A stretch of 64,000 nt of DNA from Perkinsus olseni (lineage: Eukaryota; Perkinsozoa; Perkinsida; Perkinsidae). A program made the translations under genes and the position numbers. Below the pieces are notes generated by a model. It worked only from the letters and a program-made list of their open reading frames with translations. It made no database searches and had not been told where the DNA came from. The stretch is from positions 62,001 through 126,000 of the forward strand of contig JABANP010000025.1 in the NCBI GenBank assembly GCA_013115135.1, read 5' to 3'. Shown here piece by piece: positions 23,485-35,192 of the stretch (position 1 is its first letter; the number at the start of each line of letters is the position of its first letter).

Positions 23485-25133
23485 ATGAAAAAATCATCCT
23501 CCATCAGTGCCATGGTTCTCTTACTATTAGAGGCTCCGACTTGTATGGGAGGGGTGTTTACGAAGCTGCTGCGACGTGGTCAAACCGTCACTAAAAAGGT
23601 GAATCCCCACCCAAGGGCGTTGCGTGCTTGGGCGGTCTTGCTCTTCAACTTCTGTTCGAGCGTTGCTACCTCATGCATGGGTTGGCCAGGCTGCGGCTGA
23701 CTCATGGGCTCATGGGACGAGCTCCGGAGACTTCAACCAACCATCTGATTCGTGCGCTAGAAATTTTAAGAAGTACGCCGATGAACCGAATGACGTCACC
23801 GGGGATCGAACCAGTGCCGCTCACTGGTACCGCCTACAGTGCTGTTGCATCCTCCTCAGGCCTCTGTCGATACACGCGATACGCGCTCCTTGTCTGAGTT
23901 TACTCCTGACGGGACTACTTTGGTGAGACTATTATTGGCGTTATTTAGAGAAATCGCTCACTTCAGCTCAAGCTGGGCTATGATGAAGTCGACATTGATA
24001 AGGATGGACAGAAGTTGGTCTTGACGGATGTTAGCCGCTACTCGAGGATCGCAGGAGAGCCTAGAGGTCTTTTTTCATTCGATGATGATGAAGATGAAGC
24101 CGACGAGAGCATCTCCTTCGACGTCTTCCTGGATAGGGGAGTGTTTTGCACTTGTGTCAAATGATTCATTGGCGAAGGATTTGGTGGAAATGAGGGAGAA
24201 AGAGAACTCTGTAGAAGAGCTCAAAGAAGGACGTCCCGAGCTTGAAGGTTACTCCCTCGAGAGATTCGGTAACGAACTGAAGACAGAATCCAACCAGTTG
24301 AGAATGAAGCAGAATCACTGCGATGCCGACGATTTGATCTCGTTCCAAATCTTCCAGCCCGATGGTATAAATACCAGATCGGTGAGTTGCTGTAGCAAGC
24401 ACTTCATCCCTTCAATCGGACTACTTCCCTTATAGGTAACATGGTCTGTGTCACTACGACTAACGATGGCAAATGCTGAGAATGGATTCAAAATTACCGA
24501 GCTGTCCAGCTCCTTCGGGAGGCACTATGATCCGTAGGCACACAGAGACGGGTGGTGCTCAGCGGCTCATGAGAGTGCTCTGGAGGGGCGCATCCTGTGA
24601 ATGGGTGCTAGAATCTTTCCTGATCGTCCGTCAATACGCCTTTCACACGACCGTGATGTGCTGGACTCGAATACTCAGAATGTCAAGAAATGACTCACTG
24701 TGATGAGTTCGTGTTTCACTCCCCTGCTGCTCCTATCCACATGGCGCTCATTCTACTCAGGAAGCTCGAACTGAAATTCGCCACGAATCTCCTGCGGAAG
24801 ATGGAGGCCGCAGCAAAGGTTGAAGTCCCCAAACGTGGCGCCAAGCTGACCAAACAATACCTCACTCAACTGTGCAGGAAGCAGCTGTCGAACTACGCTC
24901 GTTACCTGTTGAAGCAGGAAGGAATCAAGACCAGTAAATCCGATCCGGATATCAGAGAGAACGACCTGAGAGGAATCGTTATGTGGCTCACAACCGGTAG
25001 CTACAGAACCGTGCCGGCGGACCTCAATGATGAGTTGGCCGATGACGATCTGGAAAGACCGCAGCATCAAATAACGATTGAAGGGAAGACTCCGACCAGA
25101 GGAAGGAGCAGAAGATCCGAGAATGCTCAGTAA
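23485..25133 (+). CDS. Family X secreted protein, copy 1 of 3
   Basis: Exon 1 begins at 23485 with a signal peptide (MKKSSSISAMVLLLLEAPTC) and a GTGAAT donor after about 38 codons. Exon 2 (about 23860-23920) reads ASVDTRDTRSLSEFTPDGTT and ends at GTGAGA. Exon 3 after CACTTCAG has LKLGYDEVDIDKDGQKLVLT and an acidic stretch (FSFDDDEDEADESISFDVFL). A later segment has NQLRMKQNHCDADDLISFQI, then a short exon GFKITELSSSFGRHYDP. The last exon has LELKFATNLLRKMEAAAKVE, LTQLCRKQLSNYARYLLKQE, and the family mark GIVMWLTTGSYRTVPADL, ending at 25133. Order and motifs match copies 2 and 3. There is a frame change near 24160 (AAA TGA T) that is either a +1 shift or an intron I could not place. Secretion is inferred from the signal peptide; function unknown. 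Confidence 0.6.
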
Positions 25134-25638
25134 CCATTTTTCGTGGAGATCTGACGTTGACAGTCAACCGAGACTATCGAACTTCATTACTATAAAGTCG
25201 TGGGCTGCTGTTCGTTCAAGATGTGATGTTGCATGTTCGTGAGAGTTGAAGAGAGCAACATGTTGAGGTTGTCAAGCCAAGGATGACCTGCGCGGTCCTC
25301 ATTTTTGCGTACCTTTCTCGATAACCACAAGGAAGTGAACCGCTCAGGGGCGAACTCTTCGCTCTGAGGGGAGAATTTTATGCGTCTCAACAGTGAGAAA
25401 ATTGTTAGTCGGAAAATTCATGTAGCGCTTGCCGGAAGGGATTTCGTCAGATTCACGGGCCGTTTATTGAACAAGTGTCGAAACACCATGGCACGACGGC
25501 AAGTGGTGGCGTGCCACGGATGGAACTCCGGGGAGGGCATCCCCAGCCGTGGACTAATCGGTTACGTCAGCCCATGACGGTGCTGCACTCCGGAGGATTC
25601 TCTTGACCAGCTGTATTGAAGCACTCCGTCCTCTTGCC

Positions 25639-27076
25639 ATGACTAAATCGTCCATCTTTAAAGCGTTGATGCTCTTCCTGCTCGAAGCTCCCCTCAGCAG
25701 GGGGAGCGTTTTCCCTGGCGAAAAAGATAGTCAAGAAGTCTCTTGCACCTGCCAAGAGACCCGCTGTGAAGGTGAGCGCTTGGTCACTTGCTGGCATCCG
25801 CAAGAAATCTAGTACCACAGAATCGTGGGCGTTAGTTGTTGCATAAACTTGTGGATTTCTCAAGCGTCGTGAACAACCATCTGAATCGAGTGAAAACCAC
25901 CAGAGAAGCGCCGCGGAGCGTCGAACCGTGGGCTACTTCATGTAGAGCTACTAGGACCTTCGCCACGAAGGCCACCGAGTCATGCCGAGTTCACTGGCAT
26001 GCTTCACTGGCACCGCATACCGTGCAGTTGTACCCTTCTCAGGCTCCAGTCGAAACACGCGACACACGCGATACACGCTACCTGTCCAATACTACTCCCA
26101 AGGAGAGGAGTTTGGTGAGGTCAATCGGACCATCCTCCAAATTCATTCTTCGCTTCAGGTCGAGCTGGGGTACGACAAAGTTATGAGGGAGGATGGTGGA
26201 GAGGACCTGGTCTTGACGGATGCTAGCCGATATACGATGATCGCGGACTCTCCCGATGACCTGGAGAAGAAAGTTTATGACAACCTCTCACTCGACGTTT
26301 TCCTCGACAAAGACTTGCTAAGGACTCGTAGAAAGGACAGAGGACTACTTCACCATCCCGAAGAATGAATCCCGTCTCTTGAGATTGAACAAGGATCACT
26401 GTGAGGCTAGCGACTTGATGACGTTGTGGGTCCTTCACCCGAATGGCGCGCGGAAAGCTGCGGTGAGCTGCTACGGCAACTAGAACATTCCAGTTAGACT
26501 CCTCCCAGATAACATGGATTGTGGGGTTGAACTTGGAGATGACTGATCCCAAGGAGGGTTTCAAGATCAGCGATATATCCAGCTCTTTCGGAAGGAAATA
26601 TGATCCGTAAGTTACGCAGGAATGAACCCTCTCGCCCGCCCGGGGCATAGTTCGAAAGAGAAGTGGCGCATGAGAAGCCATTTATCTTCTGGCATTCGTT
26701 GAATTCAGGCACCTTGAATCTCAAGTTCGACATAGAGCGTTTGCGTGCGCTCGAGAATGCTACCAAGGTTGAGGCTCCCGAACCCGGCGCGGTGCTGACC
26801 AATGCCAACCTGACTGAGCTGTGCAGGAAAAAGCTTATAAGATACGGTCGCGTTCTCGAACAAAACGAGAAAATAAAGCCTAAATCTCTCGATCCTGAGT
26901 TCAAGGTGGACTACCTGAAAGGAATCGTCATGTGGCTGTTGACTGGCAGCTACAAAACCGTGCCGGCGGATTTACAATATAAATGGACTTCAGACAAGAG
27001 CATCAGGCCTCATCATCAGAGAACAGTCTCGGGAAGGACCGCGGAGAGAAAGGAAGTTACAAAGGAAGCCAAGTAG
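25639..27076 (+). CDS. Family X secreted protein, copy 2 of 3
   Basis: Signal peptide exon at 25639 (MTKSSIFKALMLFLLEAPLS), with a GTGAGC donor near 25772. Exon 2 (APVETRDTRDTRYLSNTTPK) ends at GTGAGG near 26113. Exon 3 after CGCTTCAG: VELGYDKVMREDGGEDLVLT, then YDNLSLDVFLDK. Then SRLLRLNKDHCEASDLMTLW, the short exon GFKISDISSSFGRKYDP, and the last exon with FDIERLRALENATKVEAPEP, LTELCRKKLIRYGRVLEQNE and GIVMWLLTGSYKTVPADL, ending at 27076. Clearly paralogous to copy 1 exon by exon, and even the end of the long first intron is similar. A frame change is needed around 26330-26370. No enzyme motif is seen, and the C-terminal tail is very basic. Confidence 0.6.
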
Positions 27077-27455
27077 TCATCTTCCGATGCATTTATGAGG
27101 AAATTCGGGAAGTGACGATCAGAAACAGATTTTTCAGAGAACGTTGTATGTTGCTCATGTGAAGTTGATATGATGTTGTGACATGTCGATGCTGTTGGAA
27201 GCACCAAGATGTTGAGTTACCTCACTTCATGGAGTGCCGTATCGGTCATCCTAGTGTTCTTCCATCTAACAGCCAGGGACACGCTGTCATCAACACCATA
27301 CAGTGCATGCGTGTCAATCATCCCTCATCATAAGAAGGGGTCTACCAGTCGCTACGATCACACCCGCCCTTCGCCGGAAAGATCGGGCCTCCTCAATTCT
27401 GACATTGCGAGTCTGTAGCTCAGGCTATTATAATTTAGTCTACGACCAATTTAAT

Positions 27456-28970
27456 ATGCTCTTTTCACTACACCTATTGAGACCAGTGGCACTACTCCTG
27501 TTATACTCGCCTGGCAGCTTGGGAAGCGAATTTGTGAACAGAGAAGAACAGACGTCAGTGTGGGACCAGATCAAAGCCAAGTGCTTGCCCAAATGGTTAA
27601 CAGCGAACGTGAGTGACGGGACTGAGGATATTTGGATGACTCTCCCGCTGCTATTTCCACCACATGCTGATGCAATCTTTATGATGATAGAGCGAACACT
27701 GTCACAGTAGTTGTGAGTCCTGAGCTCGCAGCGGATGAGTATAATGATACTAGTCCTGCTAGACACGGCTATTGCGCGATCACGTTTCTGATGCTGGACA
27801 GGGGCCCTGTACACTTAGATAGTATTCGTTGTTGTTGTTGTCTTCGTAGACGCATTCATCACAAGTCACGCTTAAGAGCTCCACTCCTGACGGAAGATTA
27901 CTGAGGGTGAGCAGACTCAGCACCAACTTTCCTATTCAAAAGCAGGAGCTGAACTGAGTGTACCTCTCCTCAGTGCGATATAGGTTACACTGGCAACGAC
28001 ACTGAAGCCGTCACGCACGTTGCCTACCACGTTCAACTTCCTAAGAGGTGGCGAGAATGCTCTAGGATTGTCAACCACAAGATGACAGAACACTTGCCAG
28101 ATACAGCTACTCCTTCGAGGCCTTCGTTTCCAGTGACGTGTTGAGCTATGCTTGTCAACTAATACCAGAAATTCCAGATGAAAAACCTGACATAGAGGAG
28201 ATTGGCAGAGCTCTGAGGAGGAAGGCCAATAGTCGTCGAAGGGAGACGAATGCATGTACAGCTACTGACCTCATGGAGATCCCTGTCGGTCGCAATAAAA
28301 CTGTAAGTCAACTCGAGACTGCTGGGGGAATCAGCGCAGCATATTGCTACAGGTGACGTGGATAATAACAATTGAGCTGGAGATGAAAGATCCTAAGATG
28401 GGCTTCATGATTACGGCTCTGTCTACGAGTTTCGGGAAGAAATACACCCCGTAAGCCGTCCTGCTTCCCACCCATGATGGATCGTTCGAGGAGTGACTTG
28501 GCTCTTCGGTTTAGAACATGATTAAGATGGAGATGATTGATATCGTCGATGCGCGCTATCGCAGCTTCTTCTTTTTCTTCAGTAAGTTGAAGTTCAACTT
28601 GGACATCAACCGGCTATGGAAGCTCGAGAGGAAAAATAGAGTTACATTTGCTGATGGCAAGCCCCGAAACTTCACCCAGCCCGAACTGACGGACCTCTGC
28701 TACCAGCAGCTGCTCCTCTACAACCAATACATCAGAACTATGGAGGATAACGTGTTTCGTAGCCCCATCTTCCGACCCCCTCCCGAACCATTCACTGTGA
28801 GAAAATTGCTCATGTGGCTCACTACGAACAGCTCCAAAACATTGCCATTCAATTTACCATACACATCGGCCAAGCATGACCTATCGGTCTGGGCACGGCC
28901 CCCTGATCGAGGAAGGTATACGGATTACCGCCAGGACATCGAGCGCTTGGTCTTCGAGGAGGACGCATAG
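27456..28970 (+). CDS. Family X secreted protein, copy 3 of 3, most diverged
   Basis: Signal peptide at 27456 (MLFSLHLLRPVALLLLYSPG), GTGAGT donor near 27608. Exon 2 after CACAG: VVSPELAADEYNDTSPARHG. Exon 3 after CCTCAG at about 27980: CDIGYTGNDTEAVTHVAYHV, later SYSFEAFVSSDVLSYACQLI and CTATDLMEIPVGRNKT before a GTAAGT donor near 28301. Then the short exon GFMITALSTSFGKKYTP and the last exon with KFNLDINRLWKLERKNRVTF, LTDLCYQQLLLYNQYIR, and LLMWLTTNSSKTLPFNL, ending at 28970. The shared pattern (LxxLCxxxL, then xMWLTTxSxKTxP) ties it to copies 1 and 2. It ends acidic rather than basic. One frame change within exon 3 (about 28095-28110) is unexplained. Confidence 0.55.
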
Positions 28971-30599
28971 GCCATCAGCAGGAGTTTACGTCTTCATGAT
29001 GTCGCTGTCTGTGTCGTTGTGTGATGTTACCGAAGTTTGTTCTTGAGTTGCAAGTCAGCAGCCTCGTTCCTTATTATTGTTCACCTGAGACGAACGCTGA
29101 GAACATGAATCGGCTAACGAGTCTTCGTCATGGTTCGCCATACTTAGCTGTACGATGGATTAGTCCTCCTTCCCGCGTGTGGTGCATTCTGTGATCCTCT
29201 GACTGGATGATGGTCCGGATTGGTTTACTCACGGCTTCAACGTAGGATACGGCTCTAGCCGGCCAAAGGACGATGCGCCACTCAGGAAGAGTCATTGCCA
29301 GTCACCATAGGGCTAACGTACGGAGAGAGAATACTCGATCCCACATCTTTCTATTCCCCTCCTATGGCTTGCAGACTCGGGAGATGTTCACCGAAGCTGC
29401 CTGTCTTTGCTGTCTCTCACCGCTGCGGCGACCGGTTTTTAAGAAATCCAACTCGTGTTTCGTTCCCTGACTGAGGCGACCTGTAGTGAGCCTCTATAAA
29501 GTAGGATGATCTCTAGGCAGATCTTGAGCAATGAGGATGCCATCCTGAACTTAGCACCGCAGAATGAGCGAATAACGCAAACACACAGCTCAAGTGCCCA
29601 CACATCATCTCATCGAAGCCATGATGACAAGCACAGCCACTAAGAGGGGTGAGAGTCGGCCTTGTCTGCATCGCGCTGATGATGTTAATGCAGCCAGCCT
29701 TGCGCAGTAGTCGTTGAATCTAAGATCCAGCGACACGACCATGCAGGAATAAGCATGGTAAGCACTATAAACAACAAAACAGCGAGGAGGGACACCGCGA
29801 CTACGACATATAAAGCAAGTCGAGAGGTGATACACTAGGCCGGGTAGAACACCAAACCGAAATCACTGCAGATCATCAGTGACGAGCCGTCGAAGAATTG
29901 TACGCCCTAGAGCGTACCGGAAGCAGGGGCAACTCACCGATCATCCCCTGTCAGACCACATTCCTCTGAAGGGATGTATGGCCCTCCCGACAGCTGTTGA
30001 GTCTCGCACAGCAATGCGTAGTATCTGCGGACGCGTTCCTCCGAGCCCTGCCCCAGGGCCTTCTGACTCCTACTTCTTTTCTGCTTCTACTCCTCTCTCC
30101 TCCAGACACTCTCGCTCGTCCCAGAACGATCCACAATATTTCGCACGATAATACAGCCAGTCACGCAATCTCTCTTGGTTGTTGGAGAAGTCTCCCGCCA
30201 CAGGCATACAGTACCTCACACGAGGAGAAATGGCAGCTTATACCAACCTCCCTGCTAACAACCAATGCAGACAACGCCCGAGCGTCGCTTCGACTACTAG
30301 TGCGAGCTGCTGCTCACTTGGAGTCACCGCTGCTCCACCAAGCTTTACACACACATTCGCCAGTTTGCCCTGTCAGATCTGTGGTCGTACAGTCTCTGTC
30401 GGAATCACACCTGCCACACCAGGTCTAGGGACCACCGTACTGCTCGGCCGGCCTTTCACCTTCGACCGACTCTGCGTGACTTAGCCGCTGCAGAGCACAG
30501 GTTGAACGTATCGAGGAAGCCACTAGAGCATAGCTCGGGATAGGGCGATGCGGCTCCGATGGCAAGGGAGAACATCCGCCTGCACCTGCTCATACCGCG
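28971..30599. other. Stretch without a supported gene
   Basis: About 1.6 kb. Frames of 60-140 codons occur on both strands (for example around 29900-30430) but show no domain, signal peptide or convincing splice junctions. The minus-strand 3' end of the cysteine-rich gene bounds it on the right. Confidence 0.4.
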
Positions 30600-33050
30600 C
30601 TAGGCCGTAGGACACGTCAGGAATTGTCTTTCCAGAAAAAGTTCCCTCATAACGGAGATCTGGAGATCTGGAACCACGAGAGAGAAGTCGTTGTAGTTTC
30701 CCACATACTTAGGAGGGGTTTCATAGGTGTTGCACTTGAAGTCCGGTGAGCACTCTCTATCAGCTTCGCAGTCCTCCCCTTCGGTCTTCTGTCGTCTGCA
30801 GCTCTTCCGCCAGTACGGGTCCTCACCATCCGCAGGATCATCAGGACAGTAGAAGCCGACGTGGCCGCAGTCCAGGTCGATGGCGCATAACTGAGGAAGG
30901 GAGACAGGCGACCACAGAACAACAACCTGCCCAGCTGCTGCTGCTCACCGGTATATCTTCCTGAGCAGCAGCAGCAGCAGCAGTGCCTACAGCAAAGTAA
31001 AGTCAAGGCAACAGATAAGGCACCTGAGCTCATCTCACCACTGGAAGCGGTGGCCTCGATGTGAGGGAGGGGTTGACACAAATTCTCCACACAGCGTCTC
31101 CGGCCGTAGATGCAGTCCATGTCAGTCCGACACGCCATCCCAACCTACACTGACCGGCGTGTTGAGGAAGAGGAAACCCAAAGAGACCGACCTTCCGCCT
31201 GTCCCGACACACCCACGTTGGCGGCCCCTCAAGATCCCCATCAGACCCCGGCGCCGGGGTCGGTGGAGTGTCGTCCCACCAGGCAGCCACACACAGGCCC
31301 TGAGCGATGCTCGCTGTCCAGGCTCACGCTGCTCCTCTCTGACGCCCTTACTTGCACCCTGTCGATAGCAGTGTAGCCTGTACAGTTTTGACAGGAGTTG
31401 GCAGAGTGACAAGCGCTGTCCAAAGGGCAGTAGTTTTTTCCCAAGTCACGCTTGCAGTTGGTCGGGTTGGGCTGTACGCACCTGCCAAGTTGAAGCCTTC
31501 ACGGCAGGGCGTAAAAGCTACCGAAGACGTACTTGTGCTCAGCGTGGTCAACAGCGGTCTTCCATCCACACTCAGAGCAGTCACCATCGGGCTTGCAAGT
31601 CTGGTCCAACGCGCAGAATTCCTTCCCTCCATCTTCGTGACAGATCTCTCCCTGATGATACCAAATCTTGTCTACCTCCAAAAACTTCCGAAATGACCTC
31701 ACACCGCTCCCCTACTCTGGCTAGGTAACGAAAGAAATGTTGAGATGCTTCTGAGCGCCCAAAGGAGCATGTCAGGCGCTGATCGTTCCCGACCAATCGG
31801 CCCCTACTACCTGCAAGTCGGGTGAGGCACACGCATCGGCTATCGCTGGCTGCACATCATCAGACAAGTTGCGGCACACCGAGAGGTTGAGGCCAGAGAA
31901 CAGGGTCTGCATCATCATCATCCTCAAAGTGACAGCTGCACGACATATATCTCACCTGCAGACGCCGTCGACCGAGGACAGCCTCATCTTGCACGACTGT
32001 GGCCGGGGCAACCAGCAACTGTGCGCGGTGGAGCTGTGCTGGCAGACCTGAGTGGTGCCGCCATGCCCATCAGAATTCTCGAACGTGTCCCTGTGATCTT
32101 GCCTGAAAATTCTGTCTGTGTGAGATGGCCATCGGTATCCTGGTCTAATACTAGGAAGAGGTTCGACAGGTCAGTAGCCCGGCTCAGGACATGCTCTCCC
32201 TGCACCTTATACCTGAGCAACACCGACGTACCTTTCCCGCTGCCATCACTGCGGAGGTCCCGCCGGTTCAGTCACCAACTTACCCTTCAGCGGACACCTC
32301 GAATTCGCCGTAAGTAATTGGAAAAATCCTGTGCATGGGTTGAACCTGGGCTGGCAGCGCTGACACATCCCTCCCATCCTCATCGACTTGGCCACCTCGT
32401 GCTCAGTGTCATTGATACTGGCCAACTCAGCTTCACTCTCAGAGGCCACCATCTCCAGCTGGCCGTACATCTGGACCACAGCCTCGCCGCGGGCAAGCTC
32501 CGACTTGGGGAGCGCCGGATTGAAGGGAGCGATGTCAGTCCATTTAGGAACTTGTCTGTTCGGCACCATCTCTGTGAACAGTCAAGCATTGACGTGCCCT
32601 ACTTCGGCGCCGGAGCGATCTGGCAGACTTGGTCGCTGGGGTTCCAAGAGCACCGGGGCTCGGGACACAGGGTCGAGTGGAGGTAGGTGTTGCAAGGCCG
32701 ATAGCATATCCCCTGGCCCGCCCCACAAACGTTCGAGAAGCCGCACTTCTCGCCGTACCTGAGCCGTCGACAGACCAGCAGGAGCTTTGCCATCTTTGTG
32801 AGGTTCTCACCCGACTTCAACTGTGAACGGCGGGGTCTCACAAGTGCAGACGGTCGGGTTGACACCGCTGCATTTGGTGCAGCCCATCTTAGTGGCTTCC
32901 GCTGTACTAGCGGGCGAGGGGCAAGACCTATAGCGTTGAGGAGGCTGTCGCTCCAGTCGGCCGGCGTGTCACCTTTCTCTGAGGTAAACTGACGGTAGGT
33001 GCTCTCGACAAAACTCTGACTTCTGCGAGAGGCAAGAACTGCGCTGGCAC
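30600..33050 (-). CDS. Cysteine-rich, probably extracellular protein with an EF-hand, multi-exon; start unresolved
   Basis: Exons in order along the minus strand: TYRQFTSEKGDTPADWSDSL (about 32930-33000); a Cys exon with GCTKCSGVNPTVCTCETPPF; then YGEKCGFSNVCGAGQGICYR, CNTYLHSTLCPEPRCSWNPS (about 32600-32760). A helical segment (ELASINDTEHEVAKSMRM) and an EF-hand loop DQDTDGHLTQTEF (about 32110-32150, with Asp/Asp/Asp/Gly/Glu at calcium positions) follow. Next come Cys modules ICHEDGGKEFCALDQTCKPD with GDCSECGWKTAVDHAEHK, NYCPLDSACHSANSCQNC, and CAIDLDCGHVGFYCPDD. The end is EDCEADRECSPDFKCNTYET, with stop at 30600. Regularly spaced Cys suggests disulphide-bonded modules in a secreted or surface protein. 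I do not know the family. An AGC/CAG microsatellite lies in it near 30963-30985. Confidence 0.6.
30963..30985 (+). repeat. AGC trinucleotide microsatellite
   Basis: Six or so tandem AGC units within GAGCAGCAGCAGCAGCAG. It lies between coding segments of the cysteine-rich gene, most likely in an intron. Confidence 0.6.
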
Positions 33051-33814
33051 TGGTTCGGCAAAGACTGCGCTACTGCCACCCGGACTAAGGCGCCGATATC
33101 TGAAATCATATGTCTCAGGTTCCCTTTGACCGTGAGAAGGCGCTCGTCGGATTACCCAAGTCTGAGCAGAGCAGCAGCCACTGCCAGACTAGGTGGATAT
33201 TTGGCGTCATTATCAAGCCTGTTAGTGGAGTAACAGAAAGAAAACTTTAGCGAGTTCGAGAACGCCCCAACTCATCCGCTTCCGGACTGATCTTCACCGA
33301 TATGTGAAGGTTTTAGCGGCGAAGAATGAGCGTCCTTCGAGGGACTGCTCTGCCTAGAGGCTCTTCCGTTCGACCAGAAGAGCGGTCCGAGGATTGACTA
33401 TACTCCCGACACAACAGCTGAGAACTGGACACATCAACACCAGGCTTTGAGGGGTCAGTAGGAGAGAAGAGATTTCACAGTGCGGCAGTTGCTGAGAGAG
33501 CTAACTTCTCTTGGCGAGCTGGCGCTGTAGTAGAGCAAGACGGATCTGATGGGAAAGTTTTAAGGAAGGGCATGGCTGAGGTTTGCTGAGCAAGAGCGAC
33601 GACAGCGGGTCAACTGACCTTTATCAATTGTCTGTCGTCTGATGACCACGTTACGAAGTTGCAATCCAAGGCAGCGTTCACGAGCTCCTCCACGCTACAC
33701 CTGAGTATCCTTGAGATCTCGGCCGCCCACTAGTTGGAGTGTAGCATCCCTACCGGAGGCCTGCCTCGGCCTGACCTGCCTCTGACTCGTTCTTCAGCAG
33801 CTCAGTTAGTAATA
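33051..33814. other. Intergenic region or 5' exons of the cysteine-rich gene
   Basis: The 5' end of the cysteine-rich gene may extend to about 33110, where minus-strand frames stay open. Beyond that I see no coding signal until the next gene's stop at 33815. Confidence 0.35.
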
Positions 33815-34735
33815 CTATGCAGCGACAAAAAAGTGAAGTCGAGTCCACTGCATCAACCTGAGTCCAGCCTCGCACATCATGGCTCCACGAAAGGCCCCTA
33901 CATGTGACCGACGGCCAATGTCCTCCAGCTCCAGCCAGGCTACTCGGAGAAGCAGCTCAGGAGAGGCGGAGGCCAACAGGTCCAAACAACCGACGATAAT
34001 GACCTCACTGCGCTCGACATTTCGTACAGCACCATAGACCTGTGGTTGGATTGACCCGAGATTCCCGGAGGCCACAGCAGCCCGGCGAGAACAAGGCGAG
34101 TCACAAACAGCGATCGAGGCGCTCACTTTCTCATTATCGTGATTCGCAGCTATTGAGAAAGCCCGGGCAACAACCCCAGCAGCGGAGACAGCATCGCATA
34201 GGTCTTCGTTCCTAGAAAAGATGGAGTCATCCCCTCGAGTGCTTCTGTCGGTGTCTTCATGGTAGGCAACGTGGTAACGGCAGTGTACGTACTTCGCGAA
34301 GGATTCAAGTCTCCCTGTCGTGCCCACCAGCGGCACTCGGCACCACTTAGCGAGGACCTGAGCCGTAGCCATGGCCGCCCTCTGCCTGGAGGGTGAATTT
34401 CCGACTTGGCAAAGTAGACCAACAAGCGTTGGATTATCCCTGTGAGCGCGGAAGAGTTGGATGCACTCTATGAACTCGGGCGAGCTAGCTGCCACACAGC
34501 AGTCTGGGAGGGCGCAGTCTGAAGAACTCCGTCCGAAATCAAACGCACAGAGATGATCGAATTCACCTGCAAAGACAAGGATTCTCATCGGGTGTGCCCG
34601 GTTTGTGGTACCGGTCGGAAGTTGCTGTATGGGCTTTGACTCTTCTTTGAGCCACTCAATCGCTCGACGAGCACACCTCAGTTCCTTGGCATTGCTGCTG
34701 CAGTTTCGGAGTTCTGTTGCCGACAGGCAGTCCAT
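33815..34735 (-). CDS. Unknown helical protein, about 306 aa, intronless
   Basis: One uninterrupted 306-codon frame from ATG at 34735 (MDCLSATELRNCSSNAKELR) to the stop at 33815 (LMQWTRLHFFVAA). Much of it looks like short amphipathic helices with small-residue turns, for example DNPTLVGLLCQVGNSPSRQR, AAMATAQVLAKWCRVPLVGT and VEIIVGCLDLLASASPELL-like segments, reminiscent of ARM/HEAT-type repeats. It could be a solenoid, but no repeat consensus is clear enough to name. No signal peptide. It is the only long intronless minus-strand gene in this part. Confidence 0.5.
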   Translation of the reverse strand: MDCLSATELRNCSSNAKELRCARRAIEWLKEESKPIQQLPTGTTNRAHPMRILVFAGEFDHLCAFDFGRSSSDCALPDCCVAASSPEFIECIQLFRAHRDNPTLVGLLCQVGNSPSRQRAAMATAQVLAKWCRVPLVGTTGRLESFAKYVHCRYHVAYHEDTDRSTRGDDSIFSRNEDLCDAVSAAGVVARAFSIAANHDNEKVSASIAVCDSPCSRRAAVASGNLGSIQPQVYGAVRNVERSEVIIVGCLDLLASASPELLLRVAWLELEDIGRRSHVGAFRGAMMCEAGLRLMQWTRLHFFVAA

Positions 34736-35192
34736 CTACCAGAGTCACGAGCAAGTAAAAGCCTGGTCATGGCGCTACTGTCACCTTGGATGAGGTAAGA
34801 GAAAGTTCCCAGTCGAAGCCTTCAACAGTCGTCCTGTCTGTCGTGGTTCTCCAGGTAAGGCTGGACACTGATGCCATCCCCCTGAGGCACTTCGATCCGC
34901 TGAGAGACTCATTGAGGTTGCTGATTACTGAGTGGCTCGAAGCAACGCCCTTCTGTGATGTCTTTCTTCTGATGTGAGTTCATTCCGCTGGTCTCCTCAC
35001 GCGCTGGCATCATCATTGGTAACTTCCTCGTCCGCATGACAACAGAAATTGACCAACACGAAAATGTCGAGTTCACAACGTTAAAGATGCAAGGCACGTT
35101 TGGTAAATAGTACGGGCAATCTTACAACAGTCCCCATGTGAATGAGAAAATTTCACAGGTACGCATCAATGGTGCAAGGCAAGCATAAATCG
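34736..35192. other. Short intergenic region
   Basis: About 450 nt with only short chance frames. It separates the unknown helical protein from the 3' end of the PqiA-like gene, both on the minus strand. Confidence 0.4.

Noticed and set aside
23800..23870. Second tRNA-like B-box word (GGTTCGATCC, minus strand) inside a family X intron
   Set aside because: The loop length is wrong for a T-arm and there is no cloverleaf. Its similarity to copy 2 is explained by paralogy of the introns.
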